Assembly (NCBI GenBank): GCA_934463455.1
Contig: CAKSJU010000069.1
Span: 1 to 11,713 of the forward strand
Source of the DNA: an uncultured Clostridia bacterium
GTDB taxonomy: Bacteria > Bacillota > Clostridia > UBA1381
DNA length: 11,713 nucleotides
Direction of reading: 5' to 3'
The notes under the pieces were generated by a model. That model did not search any database, was not told the origin of the DNA, and saw nothing but the letters and a program-made list of their open reading frames with translations. Each line of letters opens with the position of its first letter. Within the stretch, counting starts at the first letter, position 1. A program made the translations under genes and the position numbers. Below, piece by piece: positions 5,678-11,713 of this stretch.

Positions 5678-6642
5678 TATGCCCACCACATTTCACACGG
5701 ATTTTCGTAAATCAATACCTTTTTCAAAAATTCTACAGCTTTTTCCAGACCTTCCTTTGATGACATAAGGCTGTCTTCATGCTCTATGCTTATAGCTCCG
5801 TCATAGCCCGTTGCTTTAAGCGTGCTTATAATATCGTTCCATACTTCCTCGCCGTGACCGTAGCCGACAGTACGGAAAATCCATGAGCGAGAGGAAATAT
5901 CGGCATAATTGCCTGCATCAAGAACGCCGTTCACAGCGCAATTTTGCTTATCGATTTTAGTATCCTTTGCATGGAAATGATATATTGCACCCTTAAGAGC
6001 TTTTATTGCGGCAACAGGGTCTACTCCCTGCCAGAACAAGTGGCTCGGGTCAAAATTCGCTCCGATTATATCTCCGACAGCTTCACGCAACTTAAGCAAG
6101 GTTCCCGGATTATATACAACAAATCCCGGGTGCATCTCGAATGCAATCTTGTTTATGTTATGACTTTTTGCAAATTCCGCCATGCCTTTCCAATAAGGAA
6201 TTACCTTTTCTTTCCATTGCCATTCCAGAATTTTTTTATAATCATCCGGCCATGAGCAGGTTACCCAGTTCGGGTATTTTGAATTTTCACAGTCTCCCGG
6301 GCACCCCGAAAAACCGACTACGGTATCGACACCCAAGGCTTCCGCTACACATATCGCATTTTTAAACTGTCTGTCATAATCTTCTGCAATATCCTTTTGA
6401 GGATGAAGCGGATTTCCGTGGCAGCTGATAGCGGAAATGGAAATGTTATATTTTTCAAAAAGTGCCTTATATGCCGCAATTTTATCCGGATGACCGAGCA
6501 GCTCCTCCGGCTTCAAAAATTTATCTCCGGGTGAGCCTCCCGCACCTACTTCCATACAATCCACGCCCAATTCCGACAGATATTTAAGCGCCTCTTCAAG
6601 CTCCATATCATATAATACAGGGCACATAACTCCAAGTTTCAT
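5677..6642 (-). CDS. Xylose-isomerase-like TIM-barrel protein, long form (operon gene 4)
   Basis: This 321-residue protein belongs to the xylose isomerase-like / AP-endonuclease-2 barrel superfamily, commonly annotated sugar phosphate isomerase/epimerase. Likely metal ligands are Glu169 (AFEMHPG), Asp198 with His201 (NFDPSHLFWQG), His224 (YHFHAKD) and Glu287 (ISIEHED). It is longer than the two tandem paralogues upstream and lacks their N-terminal KKFKIGLQLYSV signature, so it is a separate subfamily. An aromatic- and Cys-rich insert (about 112-150) may shape the substrate pocket. Possible reactions are epimerisation, dehydration (IolE type) or beta-elimination of a keto sugar. ATG 6642 is chosen over TTG 6648 because the latter would sit inside the SD-like AAAGGCTGTGAT. 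It ends on the start of the next dehydrogenase gene (TAATG). Confidence 0.88.
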   Translation of the reverse strand: MKLGVMCPVLYDMELEEALKYLSELGVDCMEVGAGGSPGDKFLKPEELLGHPDKIAAYKALFEKYNISISAISCHGNPLHPQKDIAEDYDRQFKNAICVAEALGVDTVVGFSGCPGDCENSKYPNWVTCSWPDDYKKILEWQWKEKVIPYWKGMAEFAKSHNINKIAFEMHPGFVVYNPGTLLKLREAVGDIIGANFDPSHLFWQGVDPVAAIKALKGAIYHFHAKDTKIDKQNCAVNGVLDAGNYADISSRSWIFRTVGYGHGEEVWNDIISTLKATGYDGAISIEHEDSLMSSKEGLEKAVEFLKKVLIYENPCEMWWA

Positions 6643-6664
6643 TACCAATCACAGCCTTTCTTTA

Positions 6665-7492
6665 TTATTGTCCGAGTGTTTTTAAATACTCTCTGCTGAT
6701 TTTTGCCGATTCCATAGGTGTTGCGGTCGGGCAGGAATCCTGTTCAACAATCAGATATTCTATTCCCGCCTTTTCGGCAGCTTCCAAAATCGGCTTAAAA
6801 TCCTGCACACCTTGACCGAGCGGCCGGAATTCGAATGATGATGTCTGCTCGGCAGCTTCGCTGTTGCCCTTATCGTCAATAAGTGCATAAACAGGTCCTG
6901 CCGCAAACTTATCACTTACAAAATCCTTTAAATGAAGAAGTTCACTCCTGTCAGCATATTTATTGATATACTCGACAGGGTCATTTCCCGAGTATTTTAC
7001 CCAACAGGTATCGAGCTCCGCCTGCAAAAGGTCTGCCGGAACAGTCTCATACAGCCAATCCAAAAGGAATTTTCCGTCACGTTTTTCAAATTCAAAATCA
7101 TGGTTGTGATAACCCATCTGTATTCCGTTTGCTTTAAGTGCCTTTGCAACCTTGATAATTCCCTCAACGGTCTTATCAAAATTCTCCTTTACCGAAAGCT
7201 TTTCCTTTTCCATCCATGGAATAACACAGTATTTAACTCCGAGTGTTTTTAAGAAATCTATATTAGTTTTTTCATCCTCTAAAAATACTTCATGTCTTTG
7301 ATGTACGGAAACGGCTTCAAGTCCGTATTTATCCAAAATCGCTTTTACCTCTTCCGCGCTTTTTCCGAAATATCCGGCAAATTCAACACAGTCATAGCCC
7401 ATTTCCTTGACTTGCTTTAATGTCAAATCCATGTCTTTTTCCATGTCATCGCGCACCGAATAAAGCTGCAAGCCTATTTTAAATTTTTTCAT
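6665..7492 (-). CDS. Xylose-isomerase-like TIM-barrel protein (operon gene 3, paralogue of gene 2)
   Basis: This 275-residue protein belongs to the sugar phosphate isomerase/epimerase (AP_endonuc_2) group. It begins MKKFKIGLQLYSV, a hallmark of the group. Metal-site residues are visible: His129/His131 (YHNHDFEF), Glu159 and Asp161 (ELDTCW), His187 (LHLKD) and Glu250 (IVEQD). Residues 1-62 match gene 2 at 57 positions, after which similarity falls to about half by eye. Compared with gene 2 it has an insert at about 193-220. SD GAGAGGATGA precedes ATG 7492. It follows gene 2 by 50 bp and gene 4 starts 22 bp later. All apparent catalytic residues are present, so it is probably active rather than a decayed copy; the substrate is not readable. 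Confidence 0.9.
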   Translation of the reverse strand: MKKFKIGLQLYSVRDDMEKDMDLTLKQVKEMGYDCVEFAGYFGKSAEEVKAILDKYGLEAVSVHQRHEVFLEDEKTNIDFLKTLGVKYCVIPWMEKEKLSVKENFDKTVEGIIKVAKALKANGIQMGYHNHDFEFEKRDGKFLLDWLYETVPADLLQAELDTCWVKYSGNDPVEYINKYADRSELLHLKDFVSDKFAAGPVYALIDDKGNSEAAEQTSSFEFRPLGQGVQDFKPILEAAEKAGIEYLIVEQDSCPTATPMESAKISREYLKTLGQ

Positions 7493-7542
7493 TTCTGTTC
7501 ATCCTCTCTGAATAAATTTTCCGATTTATTTCCGCAAATAAT

Positions 7543-8313
7543 TCATTGTCCCAAGCTTTTTAAATATTCTCTGTCTTTTTTTACCGCTTCAATCCGAGAA
7601 GCAACGGGTGCTTCATTTTCAACAATCAGATATTCAACACCCGTCTCCTCGGCAGCGGACAGTATCTGCTCAAAATTTTGTACTCCGTCCCCCAGAACGG
7701 TAAACTCATAAAGCTTTTTGCCTTTCTCGTCTTCACCGATTGGCTTAAAATCCTTTAAATGAACTATTTTGCTTTTACCCGCATATTTTTTTAAACATTC
7801 TCCCGGATTGATGCCCGCTATTTCAACCCAGCCCAAATCAAGCTCGGTCCAAAGCCCCGATACGGTATCAAGCAGCCAATCCATAAGAAATTTACCGTCA
7901 TATTTAAAAAACTCAAAATCATGATTATGATAACACATTTGTATGCCGTGCTCTTTCAGCATTTCGGCAGTTTCCGATATTTCACTCACCGCATCGCAGA
8001 ACAACTTACCGCCGGCATGTTTTTCTTTATCCATAAAAGGAATTGCGGAATATTTTAGGCCCAATGTCTCGATAAACTCAACACATTCTTTTTTATTTTT
8101 AACAAATTCCGTATAATCACGATGCTCCGACACAGCCTCAAGTCCGTATTTGTCCAAAATTGCCTTTACTTCCTCAGCGCTTTTTCCGAAATATCCGGCA
8201 AATTCAACACAATCGTAGCCCATTTCTCTGACTTTTTTCAAGGTCAGCTCCATGTCCTTTTCCATATCCTCGCACACCGAATAAAGCTGCAAACCTATTT
8301 TGAATTTTTTCAT
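7543..8313 (-). CDS. Xylose-isomerase-like TIM-barrel protein (operon gene 2, paralogue of gene 3)
   Basis: This 256-residue protein is the shorter of the two tandem paralogues. Likely metal and catalytic residues are His129/His131 (YHNHDFEF), Glu157 and Asp159 (ELDLGW), His185 (VHLKD) and Glu232 (IVENE), matching those of gene 3. The insert at about 193-220 of gene 3 is absent. The two proteins differ at five of the first 62 residues (14, 15, 22, 27, 29). It starts 17 bp after the end of gene 1, with the SD-like leader AAAGGGCTGTG ahead of ATG 8313. Keeping two diverged copies with intact sites suggests two steps or two stereoisomers rather than redundancy; this is inference. Confidence 0.9.
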   Translation of the reverse strand: MKKFKIGLQLYSVCEDMEKDMELTLKKVREMGYDCVEFAGYFGKSAEEVKAILDKYGLEAVSEHRDYTEFVKNKKECVEFIETLGLKYSAIPFMDKEKHAGGKLFCDAVSEISETAEMLKEHGIQMCYHNHDFEFFKYDGKFLMDWLLDTVSGLWTELDLGWVEIAGINPGECLKKYAGKSKIVHLKDFKPIGEDEKGKKLYEFTVLGDGVQNFEQILSAAEETGVEYLIVENEAPVASRIEAVKKDREYLKSLGQ

Positions 8314-8330
8314 TAAAACACAGCCCTTTC

Positions 8331-9485
8331 TTATTCGGGAATTACAATTTCAACTTCCTTGCCAAGCTTTGACGATTTTACCAATCCGTCAATAATTGCC
8401 TGGTTGTATATAATTTGCTCTGACGGAACAGGTGAAGGCAGATTGTATTTCAAAGCGTCAAGGAAAGATCTTATCTTTCTTTCAAAATTGCCGTTTCCGT
8501 CCGACTCCGTAATCGGAATAACCGTTTCTACCTGATTGCCCGCAACCTCATGATAAATTGTCATAGGTCCGCCAACCGAGCCGTTCCAGCACTCTGTCGA
8601 GGGTATTCTGAGTCCGCCCTTTGTTCCCAAGATAAGCGTATCTCCCGCAGTATCCATATTCATAGCCCACGAAATTCTGAAATCGAGTACAATATCGCCT
8701 TCAAGTCTTATAAACGCCGCTCCGAAATCGTCAACGCCGAATTTTTGTGCATATTCGGGGTGAGTCGGATAATAATTCGGGTCTGTTCCGAAATATGCCG
8801 ATTTATAACCCGAAACGGTCAGCGGCTTCGGATAACCTATTGCATTAAGCACCATATCCAACGAATAGCAGCCTATATCTCCGAGTGCTCCTATACCTGC
8901 GGTTGCGTCCTCGATAAAGGAGGTTCCGAACGGTGTCGGAATACCTCTTCTTCTTCCGCCGCCTGTCTGAATATAATAAATCTTGCCCAGCTCGCCCGAT
9001 TCGACAATTTTCTTTATCATTTTCATGTTCGGGTCAAATCTCGGCTGGAAGCCTATCGAAAGTATCTTACCGCTTTTCTTTTCGGCTTTTCTTATTTCAA
9101 CCGCTTCTTCAATTGTTACGCACATCGGTTTTTCCAAAAGAACATGCACACCTTTTTCAAGAGCGTATATTGCACATTCCGCATGTGTTCTGTTGTAGGT
9201 GCATACGCTTACCGCATCAACATCTTCATTATCCAAAAGCTCTTTATGACTGTTGTAAACCCGCGCATTTTCTATACCGTTTTCCTTAAGGAATTTTTCC
9301 GCTTTTCCCGGAACCAAGTCCGCCGCACAGGTGATTTCCACATCCGGCATCTTTTTGTAAGCATCAATGTGCGCTTTTGCAATCCAGCCTGTTCCTATAA
9401 TTCCGACCTTAACCTTTTTGCTTGCGTCCACTTCAAGACTTACTTCTTTTACTTTTTTAAATTCATCCAATACACTTTCCGACAT
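8331..9485 (-). CDS. Gfo/Idh/MocA family NAD(P)-dependent oxidoreductase (operon gene 1)
   Basis: This 384-residue protein has a Rossmann loop GIIGTGWIAKAH (28-39), the EKP motif at 118-120 (LLEKPM) and the C-terminal domain motif GALGDIGCYSLD (199-210). In that last motif the usual catalytic His is replaced by Tyr207 after Asp203, as in several Gfo/Idh subfamilies. About 24 polar residues precede the Rossmann strand, a longer N-terminus than in gene 5. It differs clearly from gene 5, so the operon has two distinct dehydrogenases, possibly one oxidising a substrate hydroxyl and the other reducing a product and recycling cofactor. Start ATG 9485 has an excellent SD (AGGAGG, 9 nt upstream). It is the first gene of the operon, with its promoter at 9540-9548. 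Confidence 0.93.
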   Translation of the reverse strand: MSESVLDEFKKVKEVSLEVDASKKVKVGIIGTGWIAKAHIDAYKKMPDVEITCAADLVPGKAEKFLKENGIENARVYNSHKELLDNEDVDAVSVCTYNRTHAECAIYALEKGVHVLLEKPMCVTIEEAVEIRKAEKKSGKILSIGFQPRFDPNMKMIKKIVESGELGKIYYIQTGGGRRRGIPTPFGTSFIEDATAGIGALGDIGCYSLDMVLNAIGYPKPLTVSGYKSAYFGTDPNYYPTHPEYAQKFGVDDFGAAFIRLEGDIVLDFRISWAMNMDTAGDTLILGTKGGLRIPSTECWNGSVGGPMTIYHEVAGNQVETVIPITESDGNGNFERKIRSFLDALKYNLPSPVPSEQIIYNQAIIDGLVKSSKLGKEVEIVIPE

Positions 9486-9503
9486 TTCTGTAATCCTCCT
9501 AAC

Positions 9504-9523
9504 AAGTTTTTTTAAAAAAACTT
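9504..9523. repeat. 20-bp perfect palindrome in the operon leader
   Basis: AAGTTTTTTT followed by AAAAAAACTT is a perfect inverted repeat with no loop. It lies between the predicted operon start point (about 9533) and the SD (9493-9499). As RNA it could fold just ahead of the ribosome site; as DNA it could be a bent A-tract or an operator. Confidence 0.6.
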
Positions 9524-9539
9524 TTTAAATTTTACCTAA

Positions 9540-9548
9540 AGTATAGCA
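9540..9548 (-). promoter_or_regulatory. Extended -10 promoter of the five-gene operon
   Basis: On the minus strand TGCTATACT (9548-9540) is an extended -10 element. I see no good -35 box 16-18 bp upstream, which fits a promoter that needs an activator such as the adjacent AraC protein. The expected start is near 9533, giving a leader of about 48 nt. Confidence 0.6.
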
Positions 9549-9563
9549 TAAAGAGAAAAGTTA

Positions 9564-9572
9564 TGATATAAT
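9564..9572 (+). promoter_or_regulatory. Extended -10 promoter for the first araC-type gene
   Basis: TGATATAAT is a perfect extended -10 on the plus strand, back to back with the operon promoter; the two -10 hexamers are 21 bp apart. No good -35 box is seen. If used, the regulator mRNA would have a leader of about 275 nt containing all five hairpins at 9611-9817. Confidence 0.5.
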
Positions 9573-9597
9573 AAATTTATCAAATAATATCAAATTT

Positions 9598-9832
9598 TTG
9601 TCATCACACAGTTAATTGTAAAATGTTAATTTTACAATTAACAACTGATTCTGTGGGGAGTATCGGGGGTGCCAACCCCTGATTTGTAATCAAAAATGAT
9701 GACATGTGCGTCATTTTTGGCTGAAATAAAAAGTTTCAACACATAATCCGTCAAATCGGATGGAACTTTTTATTTCTACTCAAGCGTTTTAATTGTGAAA
9801 CTTTAGTTTTACAATTAGCTATTGTCATCACA
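9598..9832. repeat. Five-hairpin array flanked by 11-bp direct repeats (MITE-like or structured leader)
   Basis: TTGTCATCACA occurs at 9598-9608 and 9822-9832. Between them are five successive inverted repeats. H1 (9611-9642) has perfect 13-bp arms GTTAATTGTAAAA. H2 (9662-9683) is GC-rich, 9 bp with one G-T pair and a GCCA loop. H3 (9691-9719) has arms CAAAAATGA. H4 (9723-9776) has perfect 13-bp arms GAAATAAAAAGTT with an inner ATCCG/CGGAT. H5 (9790-9817) has 12-bp arms with one mismatch. H1 and the reverse complement of H5 resemble each other over about 35 bp, like imperfect terminal inverted repeats. No ORF lies inside. A small non-autonomous mobile element with target duplication, or a long structured leader RNA, both fit. 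Confidence 0.7.
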
Positions 9833-9853
9833 AAAAAGGAGTGAATATTATTT

Positions 9854-10729
9854 ATGATTTACGAAGAGAAAAAAATTCTGGAAAACGGACTTCCCGTGCA
9901 ATTTATATGTCATATACAATATAACAAAAAGGGCGGCTTTATTTCGCCGCATTATCATGACTATATCGAAATAATCTACTCCGTTCACGGAACTAACGAA
10001 ATTCGGCTCAACGATGCCTGCTATACTTTTTCGACAGGCGACTTGGTGCTTATTAATTCCCGCGACGTCCACAGTATCTCATGCGGTGACGGCTGCTATA
10101 TTGTTCTGCGCTTTGAGCCTGATCTCCTTTATCGTACTCCTCAGTGTGCTGTTGACTTAAAATATATTCTTCCGTTTGTTTTAAACGGTAAAAACCGTGC
10201 CAACATTTTTACAAAGGATATATTAAAAAATTGCGATATTCCGCAAAAAATGTATGAAATTTATGAAGAATACAGCAAAAAAAAATACGGCTACGAGCTT
10301 GCGGTAATTAACAATATAAACAGTATTTTTCTTTGGTTTTTAAGATACTGGCACAATAACAACATTGATATTAACCTGAATACAGCCGCGCACGAGGGTG
10401 CCGCAATCAAGCTGCAAAAGGTTCTCAAATACGTCGAAGAAAACTACAACACCGACATAACCGCCGAAAATATGGCTCATTTGTGCAATATGAGCTACAG
10501 CTATTTTTCGAGAATTTTCAAAAAAATTATGAAGAAAAGCTTTTCCGAATATCTTACATATATAAGAGTAAACGAGGCGGAAAAGCTTTTGGCGACCTCG
10601 GATATGAATATCACCGAAATAGCAATGGACGTAGGCTTTTCCTCCTCCAGCTATTTCATTCAGCAGTTTAAAAAAGAAAGAGTTATTTCGCCGAAACAGT
10701 ACCGCAAAAATTTTGAGGCATCAAAATAA
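9854..10729 (+). CDS. AraC-family transcriptional regulator with cupin-like sensor
   Basis: This 291-residue cytoplasmic protein has an N-terminal AraC-binding cupin half-barrel (about 10-90, with SPHYHDYIEI at 31-40 and DVHSI at 71-75). A linker follows, then a C-terminal pair of helix-turn-helix units (about 203-224 and 251-275) ending in the family motif GFSSSSYFIQQFKK plus SPKQYR. Such proteins bind a small molecule, usually a sugar, in the cupin and activate adjacent catabolic genes. It is divergent from the five-gene operon, whose promoter lacks a -35 box, so it is the natural activator of that operon and perhaps of itself. SD GGAG (9838-9841) is 12 nt before ATG 9854, a slightly long spacing. 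The effector is unknown. No clear terminator separates it from the next gene. Confidence 0.94.
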   Translation: MIYEEKKILENGLPVQFICHIQYNKKGGFISPHYHDYIEIIYSVHGTNEIRLNDACYTFSTGDLVLINSRDVHSISCGDGCYIVLRFEPDLLYRTPQCAVDLKYILPFVLNGKNRANIFTKDILKNCDIPQKMYEIYEEYSKKKYGYELAVINNINSIFLWFLRYWHNNNIDINLNTAAHEGAAIKLQKVLKYVEENYNTDITAENMAHLCNMSYSYFSRIFKKIMKKSFSEYLTYIRVNEAEKLLATSDMNITEIAMDVGFSSSSYFIQQFKKERVISPKQYRKNFEASK

Positions 10730-10798
10730 CAGTGTCACAAAATCAATAAGGAGCAATTCGCCGCATTTTTATACAAAATAGAAAAACTTTTATATAAT

Positions 10799-10817
10799 AT
10801 TGCAAATTTTATTGCAA
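10799..10817. promoter_or_regulatory. ATTGCAA direct repeats over the -35 region
   Basis: ATTGCAA occurs at 10799-10805 and 10811-10817 with a 12-bp period, and the second copy includes the -35 box TTGCAA of the promoter at 10812-10840. Direct repeats near one helical turn are a common AraC-type operator form, so autoregulation or cross-regulation is possible. The motif is short and AT-rich and could be chance. Confidence 0.35.
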
Positions 10818-10840
10818 TTGTCAAAAGTATTTGTTATAAT
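10812..10840 (+). promoter_or_regulatory. Promoter of the second araC-type gene
   Basis: TTGCAA (10812-10817), a 17-bp spacer and TATAAT (10835-10840). The expected start is near 10847, giving a leader of about 40 nt to ATG 10887. This makes the second regulator a separate transcription unit from the first. Confidence 0.8.
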
Positions 10841-10886
10841 ATCGATAACATTTAATATTATTTTGTTGTACCAAGGAGATGAGATT

Positions 10887-11713
10887 ATGAATTTTCATGC
10901 AGCTTTGTTAAAAGAAGACATTGTAATAAAAAAACTCTATACCGTCCATTATTTTGAATTTTCCAAAGAATACAAATTTATAGGCGAAAAGCACGATTTT
11001 TGGGAAATGGTATATGTTGACAAGGGCGAAGTTACCGTAACGGCAGGCGATAAACAAATTGCTCTGAAGCAAGGCAGTGCTGTTTTTCATAAGCCGAACG
11101 AATGGCACAATATTTGCGCCGACGGTAAAACCGCGCCGAATATTGCTATAGTAACATTCGAATGCAATTCGGAAGCAATGCGCTTTTTCTGCGATAAAAC
11201 GCTTTCTGTAGGTCAAATGCAGAAAACACTTCTTTCCAAAATAATTGCCGAATATTCAAATGCTTTTTCATCTCCGTTAAACGACCCGTTTACAAATCAG
11301 CTGAAAAGCAACAAAAATCCGGCGTTCGGAGCCAAACAGCTCATAAAGTGCTACCTTTGCGAGCTTTTAATTTCTTTTATAAGAAATGATTCTCATATAG
11401 TGCAAAAATCTCTTTCAAACATTAACTATTCAAGCTCTGTACTGAATATACTGATTAGTTATATGAATAACCATATATCCGAAAATATAACGCTTGACGA
11501 GCTTGCCGACATATGCGGAGCAAGCAAAAAAACAATCGAAAATACTTTCCGTCAGAATATCGGAAAAAGTGCCATAGAATATTTTATTTACTTAAAAATT
11601 GAAAAGGCAAAAAAATATCTGCGTGAAGAAAACTATAATATAACGCAAATTGCCGAGCTTTTGGGATATGCGAATATACATTATTTTTCAAGACAATTCA
11701 AAAAAGTCACCGG
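10887..11713 (+). CDS. AraC-family transcriptional regulator, partial at 3' end
   Basis: An open frame of 275 full codons runs off the window end. SD AGGAG is about 9 nt before ATG 10887. The N-terminal half is a cupin-like sensor (about 20-95, with EKHDFWEMVYVDKGEV at 34-49 and HKPNEWHNI at 68-76). The C-terminal half has the two AraC helix-turn-helix units (about 202-223, ITLDELADICGASKKTIENT; about 251-272, ITQIAELLGYANIHYFSRQF). The reading stops just as the final helix ends, so only a few residues are probably missing. It differs from the first regulator, especially in the middle (about 100-180), so it is not a recent copy. Its target may lie beyond the window or may be the same operon. 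Confidence 0.92.
   Translation, partial: MNFHAALLKEDIVIKKLYTVHYFEFSKEYKFIGEKHDFWEMVYVDKGEVTVTAGDKQIALKQGSAVFHKPNEWHNICADGKTAPNIAIVTFECNSEAMRFFCDKTLSVGQMQKTLLSKIIAEYSNAFSSPLNDPFTNQLKSNKNPAFGAKQLIKCYLCELLISFIRNDSHIVQKSLSNINYSSSVLNILISYMNNHISENITLDELADICGASKKTIENTFRQNIGKSAIEYFIYLKIEKAKKYLREENYNITQIAELLGYANIHYFSRQFKKVT

Noticed and set aside
6643..6648. TTG start for the long barrel protein
   Set aside because: The TTG would lie inside the SD-like AAAGGCTGTGAT; ATG 6642 gives a normal spacing.
4613..9485. Complete myo-inositol catabolic operon
   Set aside because: The dehydrogenase and barrel families fit, but the kinase (IolC), the ThDP hydrolase (IolD) and the aldolase are all missing from the window.
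8550..9515. Long open frame of 321 codons on the plus strand
   Set aside because: It lies antisense to a dehydrogenase with intact family motifs, has no SD, and reads as low-complexity, Arg/Phe/Tyr/Cys-rich sequence typical of a shadow frame.
9598..9832. CRISPR array
   Set aside because: The hairpins differ in sequence and spacing; there is no regular direct repeat with unique spacers and no cas gene.

Overview
The window is AT-rich, has short intergenic gaps, strong Shine-Dalgarno sites and several near-consensus sigma-A promoters. Its family content (membrane subunits of a Na+-pumping decarboxylase, GalE, AraC regulators, Gfo/Idh/MocA dehydrogenases) points to an anaerobic low-GC Gram-positive bacterium, most likely a gut Clostridia member. 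That assignment is inference; the window has no rRNA, tRNA or other phylogenetic marker.

Left block (1-1806, minus strand): a consensus promoter at 1778-1806 starts a long leader. The leader first carries what reads as a yybP-ykoY (Mn2+) riboswitch (1655-1750) with its own terminator (1617-1665). It then carries a 77/78-bp sequence present twice around a hairpin-rich 101-bp spacer. The first gene is the beta subunit of a sodium-translocating decarboxylase (oadB-like). A small gamma-type membrane protein follows and runs off the window edge.

Second block (1814-4141): galE and a small HD-domain protein form a minus-strand operon. A PHP-family metal-dependent phosphoesterase is divergent on the plus strand. 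Both promoters are near consensus, and their two -35 boxes are the arms of one 26-bp palindrome, so the two units probably share control. About 470 bp with no convincing gene follow, ending in a strong bidirectional terminator at 4508-4566.

Third block (4613-9485, minus strand): a compact five-gene operon. In transcription order it encodes a Gfo/Idh/MocA dehydrogenase, two tandem paralogous xylose-isomerase-like TIM-barrel proteins, a third distinct member of that superfamily, and a second Gfo/Idh/MocA dehydrogenase. This gene combination fits oxidation of a sugar or polyol hydroxyl to a ketone, followed by metal-dependent isomerisation, epimerisation, dehydration or beta-elimination. The 3-keto-glycoside / C-deglycosylation pathways (DgpA/DgpBC, CarA/CarBC type) and inositol-like pathways are the closest known models. 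No glycosidase, kinase, aldolase or transporter is present in the window.

Right block (9486-11713): a divergent control region with two back-to-back extended -10 promoters lacking good -35 boxes, then an array of five consecutive hairpins flanked by an 11-bp direct repeat. This is either a long structured leader or a MITE-like insertion. Two AraC-family regulators with cupin-like sensor domains follow on the plus strand, the second cut by the window end. The first is the natural candidate to control the five-gene operon.
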